Below the pieces are notes generated by a model, which ran no database searches, was not told where the DNA came from, and was given only the letters and a program-made list of their open reading frames with translations. A DNA stretch of 57,111 bases from an uncultured Verrucomicrobiales bacterium (GTDB lineage Bacteria > Verrucomicrobiota > Verrucomicrobiia > Verrucomicrobiales > Akkermansiaceae). A program made the position numbers and the translations under genes. Positions 8,874 to 18,767 of the stretch are shown here, piece by piece. Where the stretch lies: positions 1 through 57,111 of the forward strand of contig CAMQZC010000019.1 in the NCBI GenBank assembly GCA_947039485.1, given 5' to 3'. The stretch's first letter is position 1. Each line of letters begins with the position of its first letter.

Positions 8874-9188
8874 TTAGCTACTCCAGAGAGAGTTGAGCCC
8901 CGTGCCGAGTTGCTCGTCATCTTGCTCATTCCAATCATCCTCCGCAGCCCAGTCCTCGTCATCAAAGTCATCGAGGAGCACGCGAGCAAGTGCCTCATCA
9001 TCACTCGTCAAGGAATGTGCCTCAAAGGCAGCATTCCTCTGTGACTCAAGATACTCGACGAGCTTAAAAATAGCCAGCACGGTATACTCACTACGCGGCA
9101 TCATATTCGCACGCGAAATCTCATCGACCCGCGCAAGCAAATCAGCAGGGCAGTTGAATACAACATTCTTAGACTTTCGCGCTGACAT
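8874..9188 (-). CDS. Small ribbon-helix-helix-like protein with acidic tail
   Basis: A 104-residue protein. Residues 1-50 (SKNVVFNCPADLLARVDEIS, then RSEYTVLAIFKLVEYLE) have the strand-helix-helix layout of CopG/MetJ-type ribbon-helix-helix DNA-binding proteins. The second half is strongly acidic (DDFDDEDWAAEDDWNEQDDE), which is unusual for that family and could be a protein-binding or DNA-mimic tail. It starts 17 bp after the alr stop, so it is the last gene of the plsX-alr operon. No toxin gene is adjacent, which argues against a toxin-antitoxin module. DNA binding is inferred from residue pattern only. Confidence 0.6.
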   Translation of the reverse strand: MSARKSKNVVFNCPADLLARVDEISRANMMPRSEYTVLAIFKLVEYLESQRNAAFEAHSLTSDDEALARVLLDDFDDEDWAAEDDWNEQDDEQLGTGLNSLWSS

Positions 9189-9205
9189 TAGAGGAGATTG
9201 CTAAA

Positions 9206-10315
9206 TTAGGGTAAATAGATACGCGGCACTCGTGAGGATATACCCGTCACAATATTGCTAGGAATAGTCTTGGCGCGATCTGTAAGCTCTAGCCAAGGTA
9301 CATGAGGCCCCATAATCTCAGCAATATCCCCCGTCTCAACGGAGCTGAGATGAGAGACATCCACCATGATCTGATCCATCGTCACACGACCCAAGACAGG
9401 GCAGTAGCTACCATTGAGGTAGATCCGAGATCCGTTGTTGGAAAGGTAATGAGAGAATCCATCTGCAAAGCCAATCCCGAGGGTAGCCACCTTGGTCGGT
9501 GCCGTGGTCACATAGGTGTGATTATAAGACACCCCGTGGTTCTCAGGCAGAGTGCGCAGCAGGGTCACTCGACTATAGAGCGTCATGGTGGGCTGCAACT
9601 GAGCATTGTAGGGTGATGGCATCGGAGATAAGCCGTAGAGAACACGCCCGAGGCGCAGCATATTTGTACTGGGCGCCTCGTAGTTAAAGACAGCCGCTGA
9701 GCTGCAGAGATGTCGGTAGGTGAGCTCCATGCCCTGCTCAAGCAAATGCGCCACCGCGAGCTCATAGCAAGCAATCTGCCGATGAGTAAAGGAGATGTCC
9801 TCAGAGGCCGCAGAGAGGTGAGAGTAGATACCCTCCACCTTCACAAAATCGCAGGCACGAATACGCTCACCAATCCCGCCCAAATCATAGGGCAGCAGAC
9901 CTGCACGCCCCATGCCAGTGTCCACACTGAGGTGCAGATGCACGGGCTTGTTATAGAGCTTACCCAGCGACTCAAAATGCTCTAGCTCCTCAAGGCTAGA
10001 TAGAGCCGCGACCCAACCATTTTGCACGATAATCTCGCGCTCCGCAGGGAAACAGGGTCCTAGAATAAAGGGAATCGTCTGGCAGCCAGCATCACGGATG
10101 CGAGCTGCCTCTGCAATAGTAGCTACGCCAAAAAAGCAGATGCCAGCATCATCCAAGGCACGCACAACGCCCTCAAGCCCATGACCATAAGCCTCAGCCT
10201 TGACAATAGGCATGCGCTTATGCCCAGGCAGAGCGCGAGCGACTACATCAAGATTGGAACGCATGGCTGCGGTATCAACCTCAGCCCAAGCACGGAAGAG
10301 CGACTTGTCTTTCAT
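9206..10315 (-). CDS. alr: Alanine racemase
   Basis: A 369-residue PLP enzyme interconverting L- and D-alanine for peptidoglycan. The PLP lysine is Lys39 in [10 protein letters not shown] (most relatives have Asn where Glu occurs). VDTGMGRAG is present, and the second catalytic base is the Tyr of the VSYNHTY segment. [11 protein letters not shown] matches the C-terminal domain. I start at 10315 ([14 protein letters not shown]) because the family begins just before the AEVD strand; an upstream in-frame ATG at 10351 would add 12 residues. It lies 57 bp after plsX and 17 bp before the small RHH-like gene on the same strand. Confidence 0.93.
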   Translation of the reverse strand: MKDKSLFRAWAEVDTAAMRSNLDVVARALPGHKRMPIVKAEAYGHGLEGVVRALDDAGICFFGVATIAEAARIRDAGCQTIPFILGPCFPAEREIIVQNGWVAALSSLEELEHFESLGKLYNKPVHLHLSVDTGMGRAGLLPYDLGGIGERIRACDFVKVEGIYSHLSAASEDISFTHRQIACYELAVAHLLEQGMELTYRHLCSSAAVFNYEAPSTNMLRLGRVLYGLSPMPSPYNAQLQPTMTLYSRVTLLRTLPENHGVSYNHTYVTTAPTKVATLGIGFADGFSHYLSNNGSRIYLNGSYCPVLGRVTMDQIMVDVSHLSSVETGDIAEIMGPHVPWLELTDRAKTIPSNIVTGISSRVPRIYLP

Positions 10316-10372
10316 GCCTGATATTCTAGAGCCTAGGCGCGAGAAATGCAACTCTTATTTATAGCTAGATCT

Positions 10373-11416
10373 TTAGCTCTCCGCAGTCTCGTCGTCCGCG
10401 TTAATTTCAGCCATGGCAGCGACAATGCGGCCATTGAGATCATGGCGGCACATACCCTCAGCCATGCGGATAGCATTATAAATAGCACGCGCATTAGCAG
10501 AACCATGCGCAATGATCGAGACACCGTTGACGCCCATGAGGGGGCTACCGCCCACGGCATCAGCACTCATCCGATTGCGAATGATACCAAAGGCTGACTT
10601 CATCAGTAGAGCCCCAAGCATACTTACAATGCTCTGCTTGATGGCAGACTTGAGCTGCCCAGAAAATGCCTTGGCCGTCGACTCAATCGACTTGAGCATC
10701 ACATTGCCCACAAAACCATCGGTGAGAGCTACCTGCACCTCACCATTAAAGAGATCGTGACCCTCGCAGTTACCCACGTAGTCAAAGGGCAGCTTGCCCC
10801 TCTCCTTGAGATCACTAAACATCTTGTGGCATTCCTTCGAGAACACGCAGCCCTTGCCATCCTCTGTACCATTGCTCATCACGGCCACTTTGGGCGCAGG
10901 ATGGTTGTAAATATAGCGTGCCATCAGGCTACCCATGATGGCGTAGGCTATCAGGTGGCTTGGCTTGGCATCGGGATTTGCCCCAGTGTCGGTGATGAGG
11001 ATGTAACTATCCTGACTGGGGATGGGGGAGATAATACCTGCGCGCTCCACGCCGGGGAGCAAGCGCAACTTGATCGTGCTCGCAGCCACCGCAGCGCCTG
11101 TATTACCAGCACTGAGCACCGCATCGGCGCGACCTTGCTTCACCAAATCCACAGCAATGCTCATCGAGGAGTTCTTCTTCTTACGCAGAGCTACTAGACC
11201 GCTCTCATCCATAGCAATAACCTCTGTGGCATGCACAATCTCAATGCGTGGATTGCCTGCTAAGCCAAGCTCTTTACATTCCTTTTTGAGGATAGTCTCA
11301 TCACCAACCAGATAAATCATCTCAATGCTACTGAGATTAAGCAAAGCCTTTTTGGCTCCTTCAATATTGGGACGCGGGGCGTTATCACCACCCATGGCGT
11401 CAAGTGCAAGCTTCAT
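10373..11416 (-). CDS. plsX: Phosphate acyltransferase PlsX
   Basis: A 347-residue enzyme that converts acyl-ACP to acyl-phosphate at the start of phospholipid synthesis. The start MKLALDAMGGDNAP is the family N-terminus; the longer reading to 11491 adds 25 non-homologous residues. Family motifs include ALRKKKNSSM, ADAVLSAGNTGA, ITDTGANPDAKP, NGTEDGKG, YVGNCEGHDLF and DGFVGN. The usual neighbours rpmF and fabH/fabD are absent; instead it leads an operon with alr. The leader between it and the divergent amidase gene (11417-11595) has no Shine-Dalgarno sequence. Confidence 0.95.
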   Translation of the reverse strand: MKLALDAMGGDNAPRPNIEGAKKALLNLSSIEMIYLVGDETILKKECKELGLAGNPRIEIVHATEVIAMDESGLVALRKKKNSSMSIAVDLVKQGRADAVLSAGNTGAAVAASTIKLRLLPGVERAGIISPIPSQDSYILITDTGANPDAKPSHLIAYAIMGSLMARYIYNHPAPKVAVMSNGTEDGKGCVFSKECHKMFSDLKERGKLPFDYVGNCEGHDLFNGEVQVALTDGFVGNVMLKSIESTAKAFSGQLKSAIKQSIVSMLGALLMKSAFGIIRNRMSADAVGGSPLMGVNGVSIIAHGSANARAIYNAIRMAEGMCRHDLNGRIVAAMAEINADDETAES

Positions 11417-11595
11417 ATGAAAATTATAAGGAGAGTTTAAGAAAATTAAAAAGCAGCTAACAGAAGCGCAACAACACTCTACCCACGCCATGGCAATTTG
11501 TCAATACAAAAGCCCCTTGTCAGCAAAATCAAAGAGGGGCTTGGGGGGCTTGGTTTTCGCTTTTCTTTTTGCCCTCTTCGTGCTATATTCCACGC

Positions 11596-12450
11596 ATGCC
11601 CAAGATTGCCCTCATCCAGCAAGAAGCTGTAGCGGACCCTGCAGAGAACAAAGCCCTGCAGATGCAGTCCATCCGTGACGCAGCCGCAGGAGGCGCCCAA
11701 ATTATCTGCACGCAGGAGATGTGCACGACACTCTACTTCTGCCGCACCCAAAACTGCGAGCTCTTCGACTATGCCGACCCCATCCCCGGGCCTTGGACTG
11801 ATGAGCTCTGTGAGCTCGCTGCCGAGCTCCATGTCGTCATCATCGCTGCAGGATTTGAAAAGCGCGCCACAGGCCTCTACCACAACAGCGCTTGGGTCAT
11901 TGATGCTGATGGCAAGTTCCTCGGACTCTACCGCAAGATGCACATCCCACAGGACCCCGGATTTGAGGAGAAGTTCTACTTCACCCCCGGAGACCTCGGC
12001 TACAAGTGCTTTGACACCCGCTTTGGGCGCATTGGCGTACTCATCTGCTGGGATCAGTGGTACCCCGAGGCAGCACGCCTCACCGCCATGGAGGGTGCTG
12101 AGATTATCTTTTACCCCACGGCCATTGGCTGGATACCAGGCGAGGAGGAACTCCACGCCGCCCAGCACTGTGCATGGGAGACCGTCCAGCGAGGCCACGC
12201 CGTTGCCAACAGCTGCTACGTCTGCTCGGTGAACCGCTGCGGCAAGGAGGGCGACACCACCTTCTGGGGGCAGAGCTTTATCTCTGACTACTGCGGGCAA
12301 ATCATCCAGAAAGCCCCCGTGGAGAGCAAGAGTATCCTCTATGCGGACCTCGACCTCAATGCGCTGGAAGACCACCGCCGCATCTGGCCCTTCTTCCGCG
12401 ACCGCCGCATCGAGAGCTACAGTGGAATCAGCAAACGCTGGGGACATTAA
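11596..12450 (+). CDS. aguB: N-carbamoylputrescine amidase-type nitrilase superfamily hydrolase
   Basis: A 284-residue carbon-nitrogen hydrolase. The catalytic triad is visible as Glu41 (CTQEMCTT), Lys114 (YRKMHIP) and Cys151 (LICWDQWYPEAAR). The CWDQWYPEAAR block, FGRIGVLI and the closing segment YSGISKRWGH closely match N-carbamoylputrescine amidases, which make putrescine, CO2 and ammonia from N-carbamoylputrescine. The start at 11596 (MPKIALIQQE) fits the first beta-strand; the in-frame ATG at 11569 would add nine residues. A TATATT box with an upstream TG ends 6 bp before this ATG, so the message may be leaderless. The agmatine deiminase partner (aguA) is not in the window. hrpA follows 17 bp downstream. 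Confidence 0.85.
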   Translation: MPKIALIQQEAVADPAENKALQMQSIRDAAAGGAQIICTQEMCTTLYFCRTQNCELFDYADPIPGPWTDELCELAAELHVVIIAAGFEKRATGLYHNSAWVIDADGKFLGLYRKMHIPQDPGFEEKFYFTPGDLGYKCFDTRFGRIGVLICWDQWYPEAARLTAMEGAEIIFYPTAIGWIPGEEELHAAQHCAWETVQRGHAVANSCYVCSVNRCGKEGDTTFWGQSFISDYCGQIIQKAPVESKSILYADLDLNALEDHRRIWPFFRDRRIESYSGISKRWGH

Positions 12451-12467
12451 TTCAACATCCCCCATCC

Positions 12468-15400
12468 GTGGATCCAGCCCAACCCCAATTCAAGTACCCC
12501 GACCTCCCCATCTCACGGCATCGCCAAGAGATCATGGAGGCCATCGCTGCCAACCAAGTCACCATCGTTGTGGGCGAGACCGGCAGTGGTAAAACAACCC
12601 AGCTGCCCAAGATGGCACTCGAGGTTGCAGGCAAGCGCCGAGGCAAGCTCGGCTGTACCCAGCCACGACGACTCGCCGCCGTCACCGTCGCGCGACGCAT
12701 CGCCGAGGAGGTAGGCTGCGAACTAGGCGCCTATGTTGGCTACCAAGTCCGATTCGACGACAGGAGCAGTCGCGAGACCAAGCTCAAGCTCATGACAGAT
12801 GGCATCCTGCTCGCCGAGACACAAGCAGACCCCGAGCTGCGCCATTACCACACCATCGTACTGGATGAGGCGCATGAGCGCAGCCTCAACATCGACTTCC
12901 TGCTCGGCTACATGAAGCTGCTGCTGGAGAAGCGCCCCGAGATGAAGCTCATCATCTCATCCGCCACCATGGATGCGGCCGCCTTCTCCGAATTCTTTGC
13001 AGGAGCCCCCGTCATCCATGCCGAGGGTCGCACATTCCCCGTCGAGATGAACTACATGCCAGCGCGCAACAGCGACGAGGAACTCTCGCTACACGTACGC
13101 CGTGCGGTTGACTGGCTCAGCGGCTACGATAACCATGGCGATGTGCTCATCTTTCTTCCCGGAGAGCGCGAGATCCGCGACTGCGCCGATGCCCTTGAGA
13201 ACATGGGGCTGGCCAACACTGACATCCTCCCCCTGCATGCTCGCCTCGGACTAGGCGAGCAGCAGCGCATCTTCCAGCCCAAAGGCTCGCGCCGCCGCAT
13301 CGTACTAGCGACCAACGTCGCTGAGACATCCCTCACCATCCCCGGCATCATCTACGTCGTCGACAGCGGACTAGCGCGCATCAGCCGCTACCTACCAGGT
13401 CGCCAAATCCAGCGCCTGCAAATTGAGGACATCTCACAGGCTAGCGCACGCCAGCGAGCAGGTCGCTGCGGTCGCGTCTGCGAAGGCGTCTGCATCCGCC
13501 TCTACAGCGAAGATGACTTTAACGACCGCGACGACTTCACTGACCCCGAGATCAAGCGCAGCGCCCTAGCTGGCGTCATCCTGCGCATGGCCGACCTCAA
13601 GCTCCCCCCTCTGGGTGAGTTCCCCCTGCCAGACCCACCCAACACACGCCTCATCAACGAGGGCTACCACTGCCTGCGTGAGATAGGAGCCATCGACCGC
13701 AACAAAACCCTCACCGAGCTAGGTGAGAGCCTCGCACGCCTCCCCCTCGACCCCCGACTCGGCCGGATGCTGCTCGAGGCAAAGCACGAAGAAGCCCTCG
13801 CAGAGGTACTCATCATCGTCGCAGGCCTCAGCATCATGGACCCCCGCGAGCGTCCTAGTGAGAAAGCCGCACAAGCCGACCAAGCACACGCCCAGTGGAA
13901 AAACGAGGAGAGCGACTTCCTCTCCCTCATCAGCATCTGGCGCAGCAGCCTCGACTACAAAGAAGGCAAACGCGGATTCAAACGAAACCAGCTCCGCAAA
14001 TGGTGTAGTAAAAACTACCTCAACCACCTGCGCATCATCGAGTGGCACAACCTCGCCCACGACCTCGCCCAAGCCCTCGCCCAGACCCTACGCTGGCGCA
14101 TCCCCACCCTCGGTGAGGAAGGAGACATGGCAAAGCCTGAGCGCATCCATCGCAGCCTCCTCGCAGGAGCCCCCCTGCAAATTGGCATCTGGCGCCCCGA
14201 GGACAAATGCTACCGCGGAGCAGGCGGACGCGACTTTGCCATCTTCCCCGGCAGCATGCTCTTCCGCAGAAAAAAGCGCCCCGACTGGATCATGGGCAGC
14301 GAGCTCGTCGAGACAAGCCGCCTCTGGATGAGACGTGCCGCCGTCCTCGACCCCAAGTGGATCGAGCAAGTAGCACCCCAGCTCTGCAGCTACCACGCCT
14401 ACGACCCCCACTGGGACAAAGCCAGCGGACAAGTCCATGCCAAGCAGCGCGTCAACTGCGGCGGCCTCTGTATCATGGATGGTCAGCGCATCAGCTACGC
14501 GCGAGTCAACCCTGCCGCAGCGCGTGACATATTCATCCGAGACGGCATCATCGCAGGCGAACTGCGCGACATGAGCGCCCCCTTCATCCAGCACCTCATC
14601 GCCATGCGCGAGGAAATCCGCAAGGCTGAGCACAAGCTGCGCCGCCGCGACCTCCTCTGGTGTGCCGAGGGCGTCTACGGCTTCTTCGACAACATCCTGC
14701 CCAAGGACATCTCCAGCGAACGCGCCCTGCGCCAATGGCGAGACAAAAACGAAAGCCCCAGCAAAGCCACAGTCCCAGCCCCCCTCGCAGACACCCCCAG
14801 CCCTCAACAGCCCAAAAAGCAAGCCGCTCAGAAAAAGAAAAGCGCTGGCATGCAAACCCTTCAAGGTGGATTTGCCGCACTCGGCATGCTCAGTACAGCC
14901 ACTGCTCCAGTAAAAAAAGTAGCACCAGCCCCCAAACCAGCACCCAAACCAGCACCCGCGGAGGTCATCACCGAGACCAAGCGCGACATCCTCTTCATAC
15001 CGCGTGAGGACTGCTGCTACCAAGGCGAGGACAATGCATCCGAAGACCTCTACCCCATGCAAGTAGGTGGCGAAGCCTGCGGAGGTGAGTACTACCAAGT
15101 CAGCTACAAGCACGACCCAGGAGCCCCCGATGATGGCATCAGCATCGGCATCCATATCGACCAACTCGCAGACGCCCCCGACTGGATTGCAGGATGGAAC
15201 GTCCCTGCCCACCTCCCCCACCGTGCCGAGTGCCTCCTGCGCCTCCTGCCCAAGGACATCCGACTCTTCATCCACCCCATCCCTGGAGCCGCCGAGGAAT
15301 TCGCCGAGGAATGGTACGATAAAGAACCCGACCGCCCCCTAGAGAAAGCGCTCGCAGAGTTCGTCATGAGACGCTGCCAAACCCGCAAATTCTGCAATGC

Positions 15401-16511
15401 CAGCCAATTCGAAGGAGCCCCCAGCTTTGCCAACAAACTCCTCCCCGAGTACGTAACAAAAATCTGGATTTACGATGAGAGCGGTCGAGAGCTCGCCAAC
15501 GGCACCGACATCTCCGAGCTGCGCCAACGCCTCGTGAGCTACCAAGAAAAACGCTTCGAGACCAAAGCTCAGAAAACCCAAAAGCAACGCTTTAACACCA
15601 CCCCCATGAGCCGATGGGACTGCGGAGAACTCCCCCTTGAAGTACCCGTAGGCACAGGTCTCGGCTACCCAGCCCTCGCCTCAGAAAGCGATCGCGCCGT
15701 GCAAGTGCGTGTCTACCCCACAGCCGCAGAAGCCCAGCAAGCCCACCGAGCAGGCATCATGCGCCTCATCTGGCTGAGGCACGGTGACTTCCTCAACCAC
15801 TTCAAGAAAAGCCGCGCGCAGAAAATGCCCATTGAAGGCATGGAGCCACGCATCGCCATGAGCAGCCTAGGAATTGAGCCAGCGCAGAACATCATGCAGC
15901 TCATCCTCATCGGCATCGAAGGAGCCATCAGCAACAAAGGACAACTAGCACTCCCCCGCAATGCAGAGCAATTTGAGAGCGCATGCTTACAGATGCGTGA
16001 GCAACTCTTTGACACCCTGCGCGGACCTGTTGCAAAATGCTGGTACAAACTCGTCGAGGCAGAGCAAGCCATCAAGCAATACCAACTCACAGCCACCGAC
16101 CGATTTGGCGTCCAAATAGTAGCTGAGCTCACACGCCAATGGAACTGGCTCACACGCCACCACTACATGAGCAGTGGCGGCTATACACGACTCATCGACC
16201 TAGAGCGCTATGCGCGAGGCATCGTCGAGCGCATCAAACGCATCCAGCAGCAAGCACCCATCAAGGAACTTGAGCGCATCGCACAACTTGATGAAGCCAT
16301 CGGCCACTACTACCTGCACCCTGCCATACTCTCCGCATGTAAAGCAAGCATCGGCGGCAAAGAACTCAAAATCCCCGAGCTGAGCCACGCCTTGTTAAAC
16401 TACGGCTACATGATCGAAGAATACCGACTCATCCTCTTTGCACCCAACCTTGCGATGAAAGGCCGATCCTCTGCAAAAAAGCTGATAGAAGCGCGTGAAT
16501 CCTTAAAATAA
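12468..16511 (+). CDS. hrpA: ATP-dependent DEAH-box RNA helicase HrpA
   Basis: A 1347-residue helicase of the HrpA family (E. coli HrpA is about 1300). Walker A is GETGSGKTT (36-44), motif II DEAH (133-136), motif III SAT (165-167) and motif VI QRAGRCGR (329-336). The helicase-associated and OB-like domains follow. A low-complexity linker rich in Ala, Pro and Lys (about 760-850, with PAPKPAPKPAP) separates the core from the long C-terminal DUF3418-type region (MSRWDCGELP). The family unwinds RNA and has been linked to rescue of collided ribosomes in other bacteria. The start is GTG at 12468, 17 bp after the amidase stop, without Shine-Dalgarno. Base composition here is GC-richer than the flanking genes. 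Confidence 0.93.
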   Translation: MDPAQPQFKYPDLPISRHRQEIMEAIAANQVTIVVGETGSGKTTQLPKMALEVAGKRRGKLGCTQPRRLAAVTVARRIAEEVGCELGAYVGYQVRFDDRSSRETKLKLMTDGILLAETQADPELRHYHTIVLDEAHERSLNIDFLLGYMKLLLEKRPEMKLIISSATMDAAAFSEFFAGAPVIHAEGRTFPVEMNYMPARNSDEELSLHVRRAVDWLSGYDNHGDVLIFLPGEREIRDCADALENMGLANTDILPLHARLGLGEQQRIFQPKGSRRRIVLATNVAETSLTIPGIIYVVDSGLARISRYLPGRQIQRLQIEDISQASARQRAGRCGRVCEGVCIRLYSEDDFNDRDDFTDPEIKRSALAGVILRMADLKLPPLGEFPLPDPPNTRLINEGYHCLREIGAIDRNKTLTELGESLARLPLDPRLGRMLLEAKHEEALAEVLIIVAGLSIMDPRERPSEKAAQADQAHAQWKNEESDFLSLISIWRSSLDYKEGKRGFKRNQLRKWCSKNYLNHLRIIEWHNLAHDLAQALAQTLRWRIPTLGEEGDMAKPERIHRSLLAGAPLQIGIWRPEDKCYRGAGGRDFAIFPGSMLFRRKKRPDWIMGSELVETSRLWMRRAAVLDPKWIEQVAPQLCSYHAYDPHWDKASGQVHAKQRVNCGGLCIMDGQRISYARVNPAAARDIFIRDGIIAGELRDMSAPFIQHLIAMREEIRKAEHKLRRRDLLWCAEGVYGFFDNILPKDISSERALRQWRDKNESPSKATVPAPLADTPSPQQPKKQAAQKKKSAGMQTLQGGFAALGMLSTATAPVKKVAPAPKPAPKPAPAEVITETKRDILFIPREDCCYQGEDNASEDLYPMQVGGEACGGEYYQVSYKHDPGAPDDGISIGIHIDQLADAPDWIAGWNVPAHLPHRAECLLRLLPKDIRLFIHPIPGAAEEFAEEWYDKEPDRPLEKALAEFVMRRCQTRKFCNASQFEGAPSFANKLLPEYVTKIWIYDESGRELANGTDISELRQRLVSYQEKRFETKAQKTQKQRFNTTPMSRWDCGELPLEVPVGTGLGYPALASESDRAVQVRVYPTAAEAQQAHRAGIMRLIWLRHGDFLNHFKKSRAQKMPIEGMEPRIAMSSLGIEPAQNIMQLILIGIEGAISNKGQLALPRNAEQFESACLQMREQLFDTLRGPVAKCWYKLVEAEQAIKQYQLTATDRFGVQIVAELTRQWNWLTRHHYMSSGGYTRLIDLERYARGIVERIKRIQQQAPIKELERIAQLDEAIGHYYLHPAILSACKASIGGKELKIPELSHALLNYGYMIEEYRLILFAPNLAMKGRSSAKKLIEARESLK

Positions 16512-16547
16512 GCAACAGCATAGACTCATAATAGATTTATAGTCAAT

Positions 16548-16595
16548 ACACACGCAGGGCGAGCAGGACAACAACACTGCTCGCCCTGCGTGTGT
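16548..16595. terminator. Perfect 19-bp hairpin after hrpA
   Basis: Bases 16548-16566 (starting ACACACGCAGGG) pair perfectly with 16577-16595 across a 10-base loop. No T-run follows (next bases are cccca), so it is a poor intrinsic terminator by the usual rule. It may be a 3'-end stabilising structure or a factor-dependent stop. It sits alone between hrpA and the membrane protein gene. Confidence 0.6.
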
Positions 16596-16698
16596 CCCCA
16601 TACTCCAGCCACAGCCTAGGAGAAACGCGCTCAATTCGCCAGCAGGAGTCAAAAAACGAATTGACAATCAATAGTCCAACAGCTATCCTGAAATTAAC

Positions 16699-18738
16699 AT
16701 GCTCACCTACAAGCGCCCCATCGCCATCGTACTGCTGCTCCTCTCTCTCATCTGGGCACACTTCGAGTTATTCAACCCCAAAAACGAATGGTACAAATTA
16801 GCACCTTACTTCGGAGAACCGCAGCAATTCATCAGCTACGTTGACACAGGCGGTACCGAATGCTACGATATCAAACTGAGCAACGAGCAAATCGCCCAGT
16901 GGGAGCACATGATTAGCCAAGCCCAAATCCCCCTCAGCAAAACAGAAGATGGATTTAACACCGAAGCACCATTTGCCCTCCTGCATCCCACGGCAGACCC
17001 CATCTACATCGAATCAATCAATCTCGTGCTTCCCAGCGCAGGCGAGGAATACCACGATGACTACCCACGCCTCTGGGTACACTACAGTTTAAACAAAATC
17101 GAAAACTGCAAAACCATTCAAATCCAATACCCAGAATCGGGAGAATCACCCCTGCACACAGCCTACGAAATCTTCCAGCTACTGGCCCTATGCACCTTCC
17201 CAGCTCTCATTGCCATCCTCATCCTAATCCCTCAAGGGCGCGCACGCGACCTCGCAGGACTAGCCATCATCTGGGGCCTCGTCGTGATTCTTAGCTGTGG
17301 CTCCAGCTTCGGGCTAGAGCACAAATCGAGCAGCAACTTCGCCAACATAGACGTAGCCCTATCCCTCACAATCACGTGTGGCTTCACCAACATCATCATC
17401 TGGGGTATCATCTGGAGCATCGTCTACTTCATCAGAGAACAATCACTGCGCAGACAAAGCAAAATTGAGAGCCTCATCATGAGCGAATACCAAGAATTCA
17501 TCACAAGCGTCAATGAACGTCGTGCCCAATACGATGCCGACAACAGCCTGCGTCAGACATACAGCCGCGAAGCCGCAGCCATCATCGAGGAGCTGCGCAG
17601 CGCCTTCATGGGCGTAAGCTGCCTCAATGAGCGCCACGTCCTGCTCTGTGGTGAAGGCCTTGATGAATACCTCCCTGCCGACACGCTAGACAAACTCGCA
17701 ACTCAAGAAATCCGCAACGACTGGGAGAGCATCCCCTACTCCCTGCTTTCAGCCTGTGGATGCTCCCTAAGCTACGTCGGTCCCGAGGCTTACCGCTTCC
17801 TACTTCCCGCCTTCATCAAAGAGTACATTCTCACTGAAGATTGCTATGGAATAGACCTGATAATTCGACTCACCCACCAAAATACGGAGGACGAATATCT
17901 AGAGAGCCATCTGGAGCAATACAAGCTCTTCAACAAAGCCCAACGCGACGTAGTCACCCGCTTCATCAACCACTACAGGAGAGTAAGCTTCCTCCATACC
18001 AACAGGATTGATGAAAAGTCTCTCCTCCCATGGGAATGTATTGAGTTGCGCGAGCTCTACCCAGCGCTGCAAAATAAAGACTACCTTCAGCTCAAATACC
18101 CTGCCAATTACGACAGCAGCGGGGCTGCCGGCTTTCTCGCCGATATAAACGAGCGCCACAAGCTCTATCGAGAAGAGAGTCCCATCATCGACCCCATCCC
18201 CGAGGAGCTAGCCGCTATCATCGAGAAAGTACAAAGCGCCTTCAAGGGGGTAAGCTGCCTCAGCGAGCCCCATTTGCTCTACTGCTGCGCAGCCATCGCT
18301 GCTGGCATCGACCCAGATGAGCTCATCGATATAGAGCAACGACAAAACTGGGAGAGCATCTGCAGCTGCTTGATATCGCTCTGCAAAGAAGCCATCCCCC
18401 ATCTCGGCCCCGAGGCCTTCCGCTTCCTACTTCCCGCCATCATCAAGACAGAGCTCTGCAACAGTGAGAGCGTATGGAGCCTAGAGCTCACAACACGTCT
18501 CTGCATCGACCAAGAGCAAGAAGCGACATCCCTTGACTCCATGCTAGAGCAAACAAGCCTACTAAGCGATGCACAGCGGACGGTAACAACGCTCGCGATA
18601 AACTACCTACGCACCAGCGTCTACCTCGATGATGAGTTTTCCACAGGCTTACTTCCTTGGGAGTGCCTCGATCGTCGCGAGCACTACCCCAATCTGAGCA
18701 ACAAAGAATACCTGCTCAGCAAGTACCCAAAAAATTAA
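16699..18738 (+). CDS. Membrane protein with two tandem copies of an uncharacterised (DUF6714-like) domain
   Basis: A 679-residue protein of unknown function. There is one TM near residues 6-23, then an extracytoplasmic segment (about 25-150), then three more TMs (about 155-248). The cytoplasmic half holds the same domain twice, at about 289-465 and 501-679. The copies share SAFxGVSCL, GPEA(Y/F)RFLLPA(F/I)IK, DAQR/KAQR with V(V/T)T, and LLPWEC...RE.YP. The GPEA-F-LLPA pattern resembles DUF6714-type proteins, a family without assigned function; I am recalling this, not searching. The copies differ enough to be an old duplication. The gene is flanked by the hrpA hairpin and convergent menF, so it has no informative partner. 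The ATG at 16699 has no Shine-Dalgarno sequence. Confidence 0.65.
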   Translation: MLTYKRPIAIVLLLLSLIWAHFELFNPKNEWYKLAPYFGEPQQFISYVDTGGTECYDIKLSNEQIAQWEHMISQAQIPLSKTEDGFNTEAPFALLHPTADPIYIESINLVLPSAGEEYHDDYPRLWVHYSLNKIENCKTIQIQYPESGESPLHTAYEIFQLLALCTFPALIAILILIPQGRARDLAGLAIIWGLVVILSCGSSFGLEHKSSSNFANIDVALSLTITCGFTNIIIWGIIWSIVYFIREQSLRRQSKIESLIMSEYQEFITSVNERRAQYDADNSLRQTYSREAAAIIEELRSAFMGVSCLNERHVLLCGEGLDEYLPADTLDKLATQEIRNDWESIPYSLLSACGCSLSYVGPEAYRFLLPAFIKEYILTEDCYGIDLIIRLTHQNTEDEYLESHLEQYKLFNKAQRDVVTRFINHYRRVSFLHTNRIDEKSLLPWECIELRELYPALQNKDYLQLKYPANYDSSGAAGFLADINERHKLYREESPIIDPIPEELAAIIEKVQSAFKGVSCLSEPHLLYCCAAIAAGIDPDELIDIEQRQNWESICSCLISLCKEAIPHLGPEAFRFLLPAIIKTELCNSESVWSLELTTRLCIDQEQEATSLDSMLEQTSLLSDAQRTVTTLAINYLRTSVYLDDEFSTGLLPWECLDRREHYPNLSNKEYLLSKYPKN

Positions 18739-18767
18739 AAGAAGCATTCATTGAGCGCAGCTAGCAT

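Noticed and set aside
11479..12465. Minus-strand frame of 328 codons over the amidase gene
   Set aside because: It is antisense to a gene with an intact catalytic triad; no homology is visible.
14088..15275. Minus-strand frame of 395 codons inside hrpA
   Set aside because: It is antisense to the well-supported hrpA, has no family motifs, and reflects the GC-rich third positions of that gene.
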